From positions 1 through 53,324 of the forward strand of contig CANSNA010000005.1 of the NCBI GenBank assembly GCA_947648255.1: 53,324 nucleotides of DNA. The letters are read 5' to 3'. Origin of the DNA: an uncultured Clostridium sp. (lineage in GTDB: Bacteria > Bacillota > Clostridia > TANB77 > CAG-508). Below the pieces are notes generated by a model. That model had not been told where the DNA came from, did not search any database, and was given only the letters and a program-made list of their open reading frames with translations. Each line of letters starts with the position of its first letter. Positions within the stretch are counted from its first letter, which is position 1. The position numbers and the translations under genes were made by a program. Positions 1 through 9,657 of this stretch are shown here, piece by piece.

Positions 1-1155
1 TGATATATAAAATGTGTATCTTGAGCAATTTTATTCCAGTTATATAAATTTTTTACTTTTGCTTTTGCATTTTTTGATATTGTATCTGCTAATCTATGAT
101 CATATAATACAGCAAGTACTGAATCTGCAATTGAATTTGGATTTCCTGCATATGATTTCATTCCATCTATTCCGATGTTCTACTATTTCGTTTAACCCAC
201 CTACATCTGATACTATTGTTGGGATGCCTGCATACATTGCTTCTATTGCAACAACTCCGAATGGTTCATATGTGCTTGGAAATACTGCAATATCTGCTGA
301 TTTATACATTTTGCATAGGTCTTTATATGGAAGCTGACCTGTAAAGTATACTTTGTTTCCTATTCCTAGGTAGTCTACTTGTGCTTTTAGCTCTTCATAC
401 ATTCCGCCTTTTCCTGCTATTACAAATTTTGTATCATGATAGCCAGCAAGTATTTTTGGTGCTGCTGAAATTAAGTTTTGTACACCTTTTTCATAAACTA
501 ACCTTCCTGCATACATTATTATTTTTTCATTGTCTGATGCAACACTTCTTCTAAAGTCATAGTCTTTTTCTATTCCATTATACATATTCATATTGATTCC
601 ATTTGGTATTACACTTATTTTTTCAAATGGAAGTCCAAATAGTCTTTGCAGTTCACATTTCATATAGTTGCTATTTACTATTACTTCTGTTGCTTCATAT
701 GTTAGCATCCATTCTGTGTCATTTATGTATCTTTGAGTATTATCTCTTATTCCACTATTTCTACCACTTTCTGTTGCATGTATTGTTGCTGTCATTGGTA
801 TATCATATGCATCTTTTATTGCTTTTGCACTGTATGCGACTAGCCAGTCGTGTGCATGTATTATATCAAATTTTCCGTTCTTTTGAGATTATTTCTCCGT
901 GCTTTTGCTATCATTTTGAAATTTAGTTGCATAATCCAGTCTATAAAGTTGTTTGGATTTATCATATAGTTATCTACTCTATATACTTTTACTCCTTTAT
1001 CTTCCTCAAAATATGGTGTGTTTCCTTCTCTATAGGTTATAACTGTGACCTCATGACCGGTCTTTTATTAATCTCCCTGATAAATCATATACAACTTTGG
1101 CTATACCGCCTACTATTCTAGGTGGATACTCCCATGTGAGCATCAAAATTTTCAT
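1..1155 (-). CDS. GT4-family glycosyltransferase (C-terminus cut by window)
   Basis: Glycosyltransferase of the GT-B, GT4 fold, probably moving a sugar from a nucleotide-sugar onto a glycan or lipid acceptor. It starts MKILMLTWEYPPRIVGGIAK behind a G-rich site. The N-terminal acceptor lobe has DIIHAHDW, and the C-terminal lobe has YAGRLVYEKG, VIAGKGGMYEEL and the donor-binding E-x7-E segment in PSTYEPFGVVAIEAMYAG. Four in-frame CGG codons (1057-1059, 897-899, 875-877, 172-174) each need a +1 step to keep the frame, giving KDGHEVTV, KAGEII, KEGKFDIIHAHDW and EHGIDGM. The end lies beyond base 1. Glycogen synthase-like members share this N-terminus, so the exact substrate is open. Family confident, function moderate. 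Confidence 0.85.
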
Positions 1156-1274
1156 GAGCAAAAGCCCCCTTTTTATATTCTTTTGTTTTCTAATATAATT
1201 GTATATTATCTTTCGAAAAAAGTAAACAAAAAATTACATATTTCTTAATTTTTTTCAAACTTCATTACAAAAAA

Positions 1275-1306
1275 GCCAAGTTCTATTTGTGGAACTTGGC
1301 TTTTTT
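1275..1306. terminator. bidirectional rho-independent terminator
   Basis: Perfect 9-bp inverted repeat GCCAAGTTC / GAACTTGGC with an 8-base loop, A-run on one side and T-run on the other. It serves the foreign ORF ending at 1341 on the minus strand and separates it from the glycosyltransferase promoter region. Confidence 0.85.
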
Positions 1307-1340
1307 ATGTTTTGGCAATTTTAAGGTTTTTGCCACTTGT

Positions 1341-2138
1341 TTAGGCTCTACTTTTTATTCTATCCAAAATGCTCAAAATGTCCTTGGCTCCTATTGCCTT
1401 GGCTAAATTTGTAAGTTCTACCATCTCTTCTTGTCTAACGAGATATTTGCACTGCAGACCTTGAGATGTAAAGAGAGATAAGGGTTCACCTTCGCTTACA
1501 TCTAAGTCCACCAATATATCCTCTGGTAGCTTTTGAATCAAAATCAGCTTTGCAGTTTGTATTCTTCCTCTTTCTTGTGCTCCTCCAAAATAGTAGTGAT
1601 CATACAAATTTGCCTTTTCTTTACGACCATTAACTATGATATCATAGCCAAAGAAGGCTGCTGAGTCGTTCTTATCGGCTGTCCAATATTTCCCTGGCAT
1701 ATCCTGAATAATCATTGGCAAGCTGGGATAAATCTTTCTGTTAAGCACTACTCCTTTCGTTCCCAATAGCTTATTTTCATGAATCATTGCAATCCGCTCT
1801 TGACATGAGCTCCCGTTTTTGTACCCTTGCTTTCCAGATAGGGAAAGTGCAAACATTGTTGGCTCAATTGCTACAATGTGCAGGGCTCCTTCAAACAAAA
1901 ACGGAATCCAATTATGGTTCATTTCTGTGCAAATAATTTGTGATTCGCCTATCCCTGTCATTTCATCATTTAATATTGCACTGAGTTGATCAGGGATATA
2001 GAGAACTCTCCTCCGAGAAAAATCTCCATATACATTTTGGTTGCTGAGAATGTCTTTTAGCTTAGCAAATTCTGCCACAAATTCTGCCTCCTTTTTTGAA
2101 TAAAGTTTTTTGTAAAACCGTCTGCTTTGTTTTAGCAT
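1341..2138 (-). CDS. unrecognised 265-aa protein with foreign codon usage; CGG read as Arg
   Basis: I do not recognise the family. The product is soluble-looking, with no signal peptide or membrane segment, a basic N-terminus and a leucine-rich C-terminus ending AKDILSILDRIKSRA. Codon choice differs from neighbours (more CTG, CAG, AGC, ATC). It holds three in-frame CGG codons (2118-2120, 2013-2015, 1794-1796) and stays open only if they are ordinary arginine codons. Under the +1 rule seen everywhere else, the first CGG at codon 7 would lead to a stop about 20 codons later. No good ribosome-binding site precedes the ATG. Likely a recent acquisition inserted between native genes, perhaps not productively translated. 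Confidence 0.6.
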   Translation of the reverse strand: MLKQSRRFYKKLYSKKEAEFVAEFAKLKDILSNQNVYGDFSRRRVLYIPDQLSAILNDEMTGIGESQIICTEMNHNWIPFLFEGALHIVAIEPTMFALSLSGKQGYKNGSSCQERIAMIHENKLLGTKGVVLNRKIYPSLPMIIQDMPGKYWTADKNDSAAFFGYDIIVNGRKEKANLYDHYYFGGAQERGRIQTAKLILIQKLPEDILVDLDVSEGEPLSLFTSQGLQCKYLVRQEEMVELTNLAKAIGAKDILSILDRIKSRA

Positions 2139-2220
2139 TCTGCTTGTAACAACATCGAAATTAGGTTACTCTTTAATTATATTGTTTTTTATGTTAATTG
2201 TCAATTTATTTTTTGTCTTT

Positions 2221-3192
2221 CTATTCAAATATTTTTCCCTCTTCTATTTTGTTTCCTCTTAAAAAGTCACATATTCCCATTCTTTTTGCATTTTCTCCTT
2301 GAATTTCTATAACTTTTATAATTCCTCTATATGCTTTTATGTACAAACCTATTTTATCATTTGAAAGTATTATTTGTCCGTGGTTTTGTTTTTTCTATTC
2401 CATTTTTTTTCATTATTTCTCCTGCATTTTCATCATCTAATGCTTGCACTTTCCAAAATTTTATCTTTTTTTCTTCATACATCGCATATGCACCCATTAT
2501 TGGATTTAACCCACGTACTTTGTTTTTTATTTGATTTGCTGTATTTTTTTCAAAATCTATTTTTGCTATTTCCTTTTTTAGCATTGGTGCTATTGTAAAA
2601 AATCTACCTTGTGGAGTTCTTGGTGCTGTTTCATTTTCTATTTCTTTTAGAGTTTTAACAAGTAAATTTGCTCCCATTTCTTCAAGTCTTTCCCAAAGTT
2701 CTCCTGTTGTTTCTTCTTCACCTATTGCTGTTCTTTCTTGAAATATTATATCTCCTTCATCCATTTTTTCATTCATATACATTGTAGAGACCCCTGTTTC
2801 TTTGTCTCCATTTAAAACTGCCCATTGAATTGGTGCTGCTCCTCTATATTTTGGAAGTATTGATGCGTGAACATTTATGCAACCATATTTTGGAATTTCT
2901 AAAATTTCTTTTGGAAGTATTTTTCCGATATGCTACAACACATATCACATCTGGATTTAACTCTTTTATTGTATTTATAAATTCTTCGTTTTCTTTTACT
3001 TTTTCTGGCTGAAAAACTTTAAGTTCTTTGTCTGTTGCAAATTTTTTTACGTCACTTTCTAAAAGCTTCATTCCTCTATTTTTAGGTCTATCTGGGTTTG
3101 TTACAACTCCGAATTATATTATATCCTTCATCATATATCTTTTCTAAAGACGCCTTTGCAAAGTCTGGCGTCCCCATAAATAAAATATTCAT
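2221..3192 (-). CDS. fmt: methionyl-tRNA formyltransferase
   Basis: Formylates Met-tRNAfMet with 10-formyl-tetrahydrofolate for translation initiation. N-terminus MNILFMGTPDFAKASLEKIY, formyl-transfer core with HASILPKYRGAAPIQW, and C-terminal tRNA-binding OB domain; 322 aa, normal for the family. Three in-frame CGG codons (3109-3111, 2925-2927, 2378-2380) must be passed with +1 steps, giving NIIGVVTNPD, VAYGKILPKE and KPGQIILS; all three glycines are at typical family positions. It lies three bases downstream of def, the usual def-fmt order, below priA. Very secure once the frame is joined. Confidence 0.93.
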
Positions 3193-3195
3193 TTA

Positions 3196-3689
3196 TTATT
3201 TTTTCCTTTCGTTTTCTTCTGGTTCTACAATTTCCATTGTTCCGAGGCAACATCACATCTGTTAGTGTTATTCCATTTAGGTGATCTACTTCATGTGAAA
3301 TTGCTTGTGCTAAAAGTCCGTGTTCCTGTTACTTTTATTTTTTTTCCATCTTCGTTTAGTGCTTCAACTGTTACTTCTTCTGGTCTAATTACTTTAACAT
3401 ATTTGTTTGGGAAACTTAAACAGCCTTCTTCTACTTCTTGTTTTCCCTTTGTTTTAGTAATTACAGGGTTTATTAATTTTAGAATTGGTTTTTCATCATA
3501 TAAATCTATTACTATTATTTGTTTTAGTATTCCAACTTGTACTGCTGCAAGACCTACGCCATCAAATTTATGCATAGTATCTATCATGTCTTTTATTAAT
3601 TCTTTTATCTTATCATCTATTACATCTACCTCTTTTGATTTTTTCTTTAAGATTTCGTCTCCTTCTTTTCTAACATTTCTTAGCCCCAT
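3196..3689 (-). CDS. def: peptide deformylase
   Basis: Metalloenzyme removing the N-formyl group from nascent proteins. The three motifs are present in order: GVGLAAVQVG, EEGCLSFP and HEVDHL (metal ligands Cys, His, His). About 163 aa from the ATG that gives MGLRNVRKEGD; an upstream ATG at 3707 overlapping the priA stop is possible. Two CGG codons (3318-3320, 3242-3244) require +1 decoding, giving GTGLLAQAISHEVDHL and MLPGTMEIVE. Without the first shift the HEVDHL motif is lost, so an active enzyme depends on it. Translationally linked to priA upstream and fmt downstream. Confidence 0.93.
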
Positions 3690-3706
3690 TTTCTCTTTTT
3701 CCCCCA

Positions 3707-5940
3707 TTAATTCATATTATTTGTGTTTATATCTACACTAATTCTTGTATTATTTGTCTTCTTTATGCTATTTATGCTTAAATTTATTTTGTTTATTATA
3801 TTATTTCCTATTATACATTTTATTATTATTCTCCACCTATATCTATTTTTTATTTTACTTATAGGTGATGGCATTGGTGCATATATTTGCATATCTTTTT
3901 CGTTTGTTTTTAAGAGGTTCTCATATATACATGTTGCAACTTTTCTTGATGTTTCTTCGTCAAAATCACTAACCTCAAGTTTTATTATATCGCAAAATGG
4001 TGGATATTTCAACACTTTTCTAAACATGATTTCTTGCCCGATAAAATTTTAAGTAATCTTGCTCTTTTGCACATTCTACTGGAAAGCTATCTGGGTTATA
4101 TGTTTGAATTACAACATTTCCTTCGTCTCCTTCTCTTCCAGCTCTTCCGTGCAACTTGTACCAAAAGGTCGAAGGTTCTTTCATTACTCTTGTAGTCTGA
4201 TATATACATACTACTGTCTGCTGCAATTACTCCGAACTAGAGTAACATTTGGGAAGTGATGTCCTTTTACTACCATTTGTGTTCCAATTAATATGTCTAT
4301 TCCTTCCTTTTTGAATTTGTTTAGTATTGTCTCATATGAATTCTTCTTTGTAACTGTGTCAGTATCCATTCTAATTGTTGTTGCATCTTTAAACATTTTT
4401 CCGTATTTGTTCTTCTAGTTTCTGAGTTCCTGTCCCAAAATATCTTATATTTTTACTTCCACATTCTGGGCATTCTGTAAAATTCTTTCTTTCAAAGCCA
4501 CAATAATGGCATTTTAATCGATCTTGTTTTATATGGTATGTAAGGGTTATATTGCATTTGTCGCAATTTGCTGTATACCCACAATCTCTACACATTACAA
4601 AGGTAGAATACCCACGTCTATTTAGGAACAGTATTGTTTGCTTTTTGTTTTTTAAGTTGTTTTCTATTAGTTCATATAATCTATTGCTTATCATTGATTT
4701 GTTACCTATTGCTAGCTCTTTTTTCATATCTATTATTTCAACTTTTGGTAAAGAGCTATTATTTGCTCTTTCTTTCAATGTTAATATAGCATTTTCTTTT
4801 TCTAGCCTATAATATGTTCTAACATCTGGTGTTGCACTTCCAAGTACTAATGGTATTTTATTTTGTTTTGCAAGATATAGGGCTATTTCTTTTGCACTAT
4901 ATTTAGGTGTCATCTCTGATTTATATGATGCATCATGTTCCTCATCTATTATAATTATTCCTAAACTTTGCACTGGTGCAAAAATTGCAGATCTTGCACC
5001 AATTATAATTTTTGCCTCATCTTTTTCTATCCTTTTCCATTCATCATATCTTTCACCGAACTGATAATTTACTATGAAGCAGTGCAATTTTTTCTTCTCC
5101 GAATCTTGCAATAAATCTATCTACCATTTGTGGGGTAAGTGATATTTCAGGAACTAATACAATTGCAGATTTACCTTTTTTTAGTACCTTTCCGATAAGT
5201 TGCAGATAAATTTCTGTCTTACCGAGAACCAGTCACTCCGATGTACTAAATATTCTTTAAAAATATTATCATTAATTGCTCCTTCTATTTTATTCATTAC
5301 TTTTTGTTGCTCTTTTGTCAAAATTAAATTTTGAGTCTTTTCAACCTTCTTATTCTTAAATGGATTTCTAGCTACCTCTTTTTCTATTATCTCAACATAG
5401 CCATTTTTTTGCAAGGTTTTAATCACAGAAGCACTAGTATCTGCAAAATCAATAAGTTCAGACTGCAAAACCTCATCATTTTCCATCAAAAATTTTAAAG
5501 TTCGCACTTGTTTCTCAGATTTTACATTACAATTATCTATTTCTTCTTGTATTTCATCTGAATCTTTTTTCAAATAGACAAACTTTAGCTCTTTATCTTT
5601 AATTCTATTTTGAATGTTTTTTGATGTAGTACCAGGAGGAAGCATAAGTTTTATACAGTCTGACACATTGCAAAAGTACTTATGTGCCATAAGCTTAGCA
5701 AGCACAATCTTTTCTTCATTTAAGTATCCGCTTCTCTATATTTAAAATATCTTTAACTTTATAATCTGAAGCTTCCTTGATTCCAGTTACAAACCCCTCT
5801 TGTGATCTCTTCATAGTCCCAAAAGGTACACAAACTTTAGTACCTATTTTAATACAAGATATAAACTTTTCAGGTACATTATAATCAAATATTTTATTTA
5901 AATCTTTAGCATTACTACTAATTATAACTTCTACTATCAT
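3707..5940 (-). CDS. priA: primosomal protein N' (PriA helicase), 8 CGG shifts
   Basis: Replication-restart helicase that reloads DnaB at stalled forks. 741 aa when joined. Domains: 3'-OH binding N-terminus, DEEH helicase core (TGSGKTEIYLQL, IIIDEEHDASYK), zinc cluster with CxxC pairs (CRDCG, CDKC, CHYCG, CPECGS), and motif VI VAGRAGREGDEG. Eight in-frame CGG codons (5728-5730, 5238-5240, 5222-5224, 5056-5058, 4401-4403, 4232-4234, 4147-4149, 4038-4040) each need +1. They supply glycines in Walker A (GSGKT), LSVGERYDEW and motif VI (GRAGR). The total of 2234 bases is 3n plus 8. Standard reading yields six fragments. Heads the priA-def-fmt operon. Confidence 0.93.
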
Positions 5941-6038
5941 GTCTCCTAGTATATCAAATTTTTTCTACTTTCTCAACAACTTTTTAGTGTTTTTTCTAGA
6001 CATATTTGCACAAATTAGTACCTAATTTTACAAGTCTA

Positions 6039-7000
6039 TTATCCTATACAAAATAAAATTCCCATATACAGAGCATAAAAGGCTAAATAAATTACTCCAT
6101 TAAATCTACTCATTTCATTTTTAGGAGGAATAAATGGAAACAAAGCTAAAAGCAAAGTACCGAACTATCAAAATCCCCATATCAATATTATAAGAAAGAT
6201 TATATGTAATAGAATTAATAACAGAAGTACCTCCAATAATAAATAACATATTAAAAATATTAGATCCGAATAATATTTCCTATAGCAATATCAGAGTTTC
6301 CTTTTATAGCAGCTGTAACGCTAGTAACAAGCTCAGGAAGACTAGTTCCAATAGCAAGTATTGTAAGACTTATTATTTGCTCACTAAGACCAAGTTTTTG
6401 GGCTATTATCACACTATTGTCTACTGTAAAATCTCCTCCAAATTTTAAAGCAATAATTCCTAAAATAATAAACACAATATTTTTTATTACTTTTATATTA
6501 GAAGTATCACTTGGCTTTGTGTCTTCACCATTTTTATCAAATTTCTCTCCTTTAAGCCCCATAAATATTGTATAAGCTATAAAAAGTACAAAAAGTATCA
6601 ATAGTATTATTCCATCAAGTCTTGTAATATCTCTTCCTATATTACAAAGTATCAAAAATATAACAGTAAACATGAGGCACATAGGAATCTCTATAAGCCT
6701 TGTTTCTCTTTGAAATTTTACTGGTCTAATAACAGTTGAAAGTCCAAGTATTAGTAATAAATTACATACATTGCTTCCTATAACATTTCCAATTGCCATG
6801 TCTGAATAACCATTAATACTTGATGTTAAACTAACAAACATCTCTGGCATAGAGGTTCCAATAGATACGATAGTTAATCCTATTATTATTTCTGGTATAT
6901 GAAACTTTTTAGCAATATTACTTGCACCTTCTACTAAGAAATCTGCTCCTTTTATTAAAAGTGCAAACCCCAATAAAATTAAAAGTATTGGAACTACCAT
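6039..7000 (-). CDS. calcium/sodium antiporter (CaCA family)
   Basis: Inner-membrane cation exchanger, about 319 aa with roughly ten membrane segments. The two alpha repeats are visible: GTSMPEMFVSLTSS followed by GNVIGSNVCNLL, and GTSLPELVTSVTAA followed by GNIIGSNIFNML. The second repeat needs a +1 step at CGG 6266-6268 to yield the GSN glycine. Another CGG at 6160-6162 gives ILIVGTLLLALF. Related to the YrbG-like group; ion preference cannot be read from sequence. Stands alone between priA and the thioredoxin cluster. Confidence 0.88.
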
Positions 7001-7035
7001 ATAATCTCCTTTCTTTTTTATTAATCTTCTTTAAT

Positions 7036-7345
7036 TTATCTCTTAATTAATTCTTCAATATCTTTTTTTCCTAAATATCCGAGAATTTCTTGCTTTTTCT
7101 TCATTTTTTTCAAATAAAATCAAGGTTGGGACTACCATAACTCCATATGCTATTGCAAGTTCTTGATTTTCATCCACATTTACTTTTATTACCTTTATAT
7201 CTTCATTTTCTTTTGCAAATTCTTCTAATTCAGGTGCTAACATTTTACATGGTGGACACCATGTAGCAAAAAAGTCTACTAAAACTTTTCCATTTTCTTG
7301 TATTTCCTTTAAGAAACTTTCCTTATTTACTTCTATAATATGCAT
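7036..7345 (-). CDS. trxA: thioredoxin
   Basis: Cytosolic disulfide reductase of 102 aa. Active site WCPPCK at about residues 29-34 replaces the common WCGPCK, and the cis-proline motif VVPTL follows. One CGG codon (7079-7081) near the C-terminus needs +1, giving NSGYLGKKDIEELI; without it the last helix is out of frame. Lies directly downstream of ccdA and a membrane-anchored thioredoxin-like protein, so this cluster probably passes electrons from the cytosol across the membrane. Confidence 0.88.
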
Positions 7346-7355
7346 ATCTTCCCTC

Positions 7356-8047
7356 CTAAAAACCTAAGTATAACATATATAAACCTATCATTAAAATTAC
7401 TATACCCATAATATATTTTAATATGTTGCTAATTTTTCCATATTTTTGATTTTGTGTTATTTTTTTTGCAAGTCCTACTGATGTGCCAAAGGTTATAACT
7501 AATATGCTATTTCCTATTCCATATAATAGTAAAAGCAGTATTCCATATAGTATACTTCCAGACTTTCCAACTATTGCAAGAAGTACAACTAATACAGGTG
7601 TTGAACATGGAGATGAGAAAATTCCGCCCCAATATTCCAGAAATTAGTGCTCCTATATATCCTTTTTTGGTATTTTTACTTTGCAAGTTTGTTCCTTTGA
7701 AAAATGTAAATACTTCAAAGGTTTGAAGAGACATCATTATCATTAATACCCCAAGTGCTATATACCAAATTTTTCCTCCTCCTTGCATGAACTTTCCTAA
7801 AATTCCTGCCACCATACCAAGGGCTGTAAATGTTATTATCATTCCGAACTGCAAAAACTAAAGATAGCTTAAATGCTTTTTTTGTATCATTTGCACCAAG
7901 ACCTCCCATGCAACCTATGACTAATGGTATGCTAGTTAGAGAACATGGCGTAAATGAGGTTAAAATTCCTGCTATAAATGCTATAAAGGGTGCTATATAG
8001 TAATTGGTTTTTATTAATTCTCCAAATTCATTTAGTATTTCACTCAA
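7356..8047 (-). CDS. ccdA: cytochrome c biogenesis protein CcdA/DsbD-type transporter
   Basis: Polytopic membrane protein of 229 aa that moves reducing equivalents from thioredoxin to extracytoplasmic partners. Paired cysteines in the family positions: FTPCSLTSIPLV in the first half and SSPCSTPVLVV in the second. Two CGG codons (7844-7846, 7624-7626) need +1, giving VFAVGMIITF and GILGGIFSSPCSTPV. The second lies just before the catalytic cysteine, so the active protein requires it. Overlaps the upstream thioredoxin-like gene by four bases and precedes trxA. Confidence 0.88.
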
Positions 8048-8568
8048 TTTAACCCCATCTCCTTTAAAAGTTCTCTCATTTGTTCTTTTGTGAGCATTCC
8101 TATATGAATTGTTAGTTCATGTTCTCCGTTTTCATTTTTTATATATTCTAAACCTTTCGCTTCTGGATTTTCTATTACAAGTGGTTTTCCTTCATTTGTA
8201 AATAATATTTGCGTAGGAATTAGCTCTACTGGATATTTTTCTGCAATTTGTGGATATCTTACTGTGTCTACATATTTTATTATTGCTTTTCCTTGCATCT
8301 CTTCATTCATTTCTCTTAAGTATGGTGCCATTTGCCTACATGGCATACAATAATCTGCACCAAAGTCTATCATTATTGGAAGATTATATTCTTTTAGTTT
8401 ATTTAAATTTAAATTTCCTGATGCTTTTAGTTTAAAATCTTCATTTATGTTTTCTTCTGCCTTTTGAAGTGAGTTTTCTTCACTTGTTTTTTGCATATTT
8501 TTTATAGCCCATACTCCTATGGCTAAGGCTATAACTATAGTAATAATTATAATTTGTTTTTTATTCAT
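8044..8568 (-). CDS. membrane-anchored thioredoxin-like protein
   Basis: 174 aa with a signal anchor (about residues 4-22, IIIITIVIALAIGVWAI) and an extracytoplasmic thioredoxin fold carrying the redox motif CMPC in FGADYCMPCRQMAPYL. Likely the extracytoplasmic partner that receives electrons from the CcdA protein encoded immediately downstream (ATGA-type overlap). No in-frame CGG is present and the frame is intact. Substrates unknown; thiol protection of secreted or spore proteins is a guess from context. Confidence 0.82.
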   Translation of the reverse strand: MNKKQIIIITIVIALAIGVWAIKNMQKTSEENSLQKAEENINEDFKLKASGNLNLNKLKEYNLPIMIDFGADYCMPCRQMAPYLREMNEEMQGKAIIKYVDTVRYPQIAEKYPVELIPTQILFTNEGKPLVIENPEAKGLEYIKNENGEHELTIHIGMLTKEQMRELLKEMGLN

Positions 8569-8580
8569 TAATTTTATCTC

Positions 8581-9235
8581 CTATATATTTTCTAAATTTA
8601 ATATTTTCTTTATGGTACTTGTGTATACCATTAAATAGGCTATTGCAAGTAAAAAGCCGGCTAATACATCGCTTGTATAGTGTACTCCTAGATATATTCT
8701 GCTAAATCCTATACTAGCTATCAATATGCCTAATACTGTGATGAGAAACCATTTTAAGTATTTGTTTTTTACATTTTTGTATATTAGATAGATTATAAAT
8801 CCGTAAAATGCCATGCTTGCCATGGAATGCCCTGATGGAAAACTGTATCCTACCTCATCTATTATTCTGTATTCTATAGGTCTTGGTCTTTGTAGAATAT
8901 TTTTTAAGACAAAATTTAATACTGTTTGTATTGCTAAGTTTAAATTGATTGCCACTCCTATTTTCTTGTTCTTCACTATTATTAGTGATAATATAGAAAT
9001 TATGATTAAACATATTGCTCCGCCAAAATTTGTTATAAATTTTGCTATATTAATACCTGTATCACACATTAGATATGTTATAACGAAATTATGCCCGATA
9101 TATGTCTGCTTGCATTATTTCTTGGCTCCAGACATTTTTTGCGAACATTAAGAAGCCTGTTATACATATTATTACAATAATTATTTTCCAGTTTTTATAA
9201 GCAAATTCTTTTAAATTTTTCATCTGCTGCTTCAT
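8581..9235 (-). CDS. PAP2-family membrane phosphatase
   Basis: Lipid phosphatase, 217 aa, with several membrane segments and the three PAP2 motifs: KNILQRPRP, SFPSGHSMASM and SRIYLGVHYTSDVL (catalytic histidines). Could act on undecaprenyl diphosphate or phosphatidylglycerophosphate. The true start is upstream (MKQQMKNLKEFAYKNW), separated from the PAP2 core by an in-frame CGG at 9095-9097 that needs +1 to give DIYGHNFVITYLM. Standard reading would lose the first transmembrane helix. The start is chosen because its frame contains a membrane helix and joins the core exactly. Confidence 0.85.
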
Positions 9236-9283
9236 TAGTTTCTCCTTGTTTTTTATATTTATTTTATAATATTATCATAAAAA

Positions 9284-9317
9284 GAAGCAGTTAGCAATGC
9301 TAATTGCTTCTTTTTTT
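9284..9317 (-). terminator. rho-independent terminator
   Basis: Inverted repeat GAAGCAGTTAGC / GCTAATTGCTTC (one mismatch) with T-runs on both sides. It follows the small membrane protein gene on the minus strand and lies upstream of the PAP2 gene. Confidence 0.75.
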
Positions 9318-9366
9318 AGTATAAGAATCTTTTATTTCTAACTACATATTTCTTCTTTATATTTAT

Positions 9367-9559
9367 TTAAGCTGTTTTAGAACTATAGCTATATTCTGTT
9401 ACTATTTCTTTTGCTACTTTCTTATTATTTTCAAAAATTTCTATAATATTTCTTCCAAAAAGTAAAAATAGTACTTCTATACTAATACAAATGATTAATA
9501 TAATAAATATGACATTTCCGGACTGTTATCTTCTTCTTATTTTCCTTCTTATTCTCCAT
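9367..9559 (-). CDS. small membrane protein, 63 aa, found only by joining a CGG shift
   Basis: Unrecognised short protein. A strong AAGGAG site precedes the ATG. A lysine-rich start (MENKKENKKKITVG) leads into one membrane helix (about residues 15-36, FIILIICISIEVLFLLFG), then a charged tail ending YSYSSKTA. In-frame CGG at 9518-9520 at codon 14; without the +1 step the reading fails before the helix. The length of 193 bases is 3n+1, as expected with one CGG. Its own terminator follows. Topology suggests a cytoplasmic N-terminus. Function unknown. Confidence 0.7.
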
Positions 9560-9657
9560 AAATTTCTCCTTTGATTTATATCTTTATATATTTTATCATA
9601 TAAAAAACTAACATGCAATACTTAAAAGCAGAACTCTACCATCTAAAAATAGTATTC

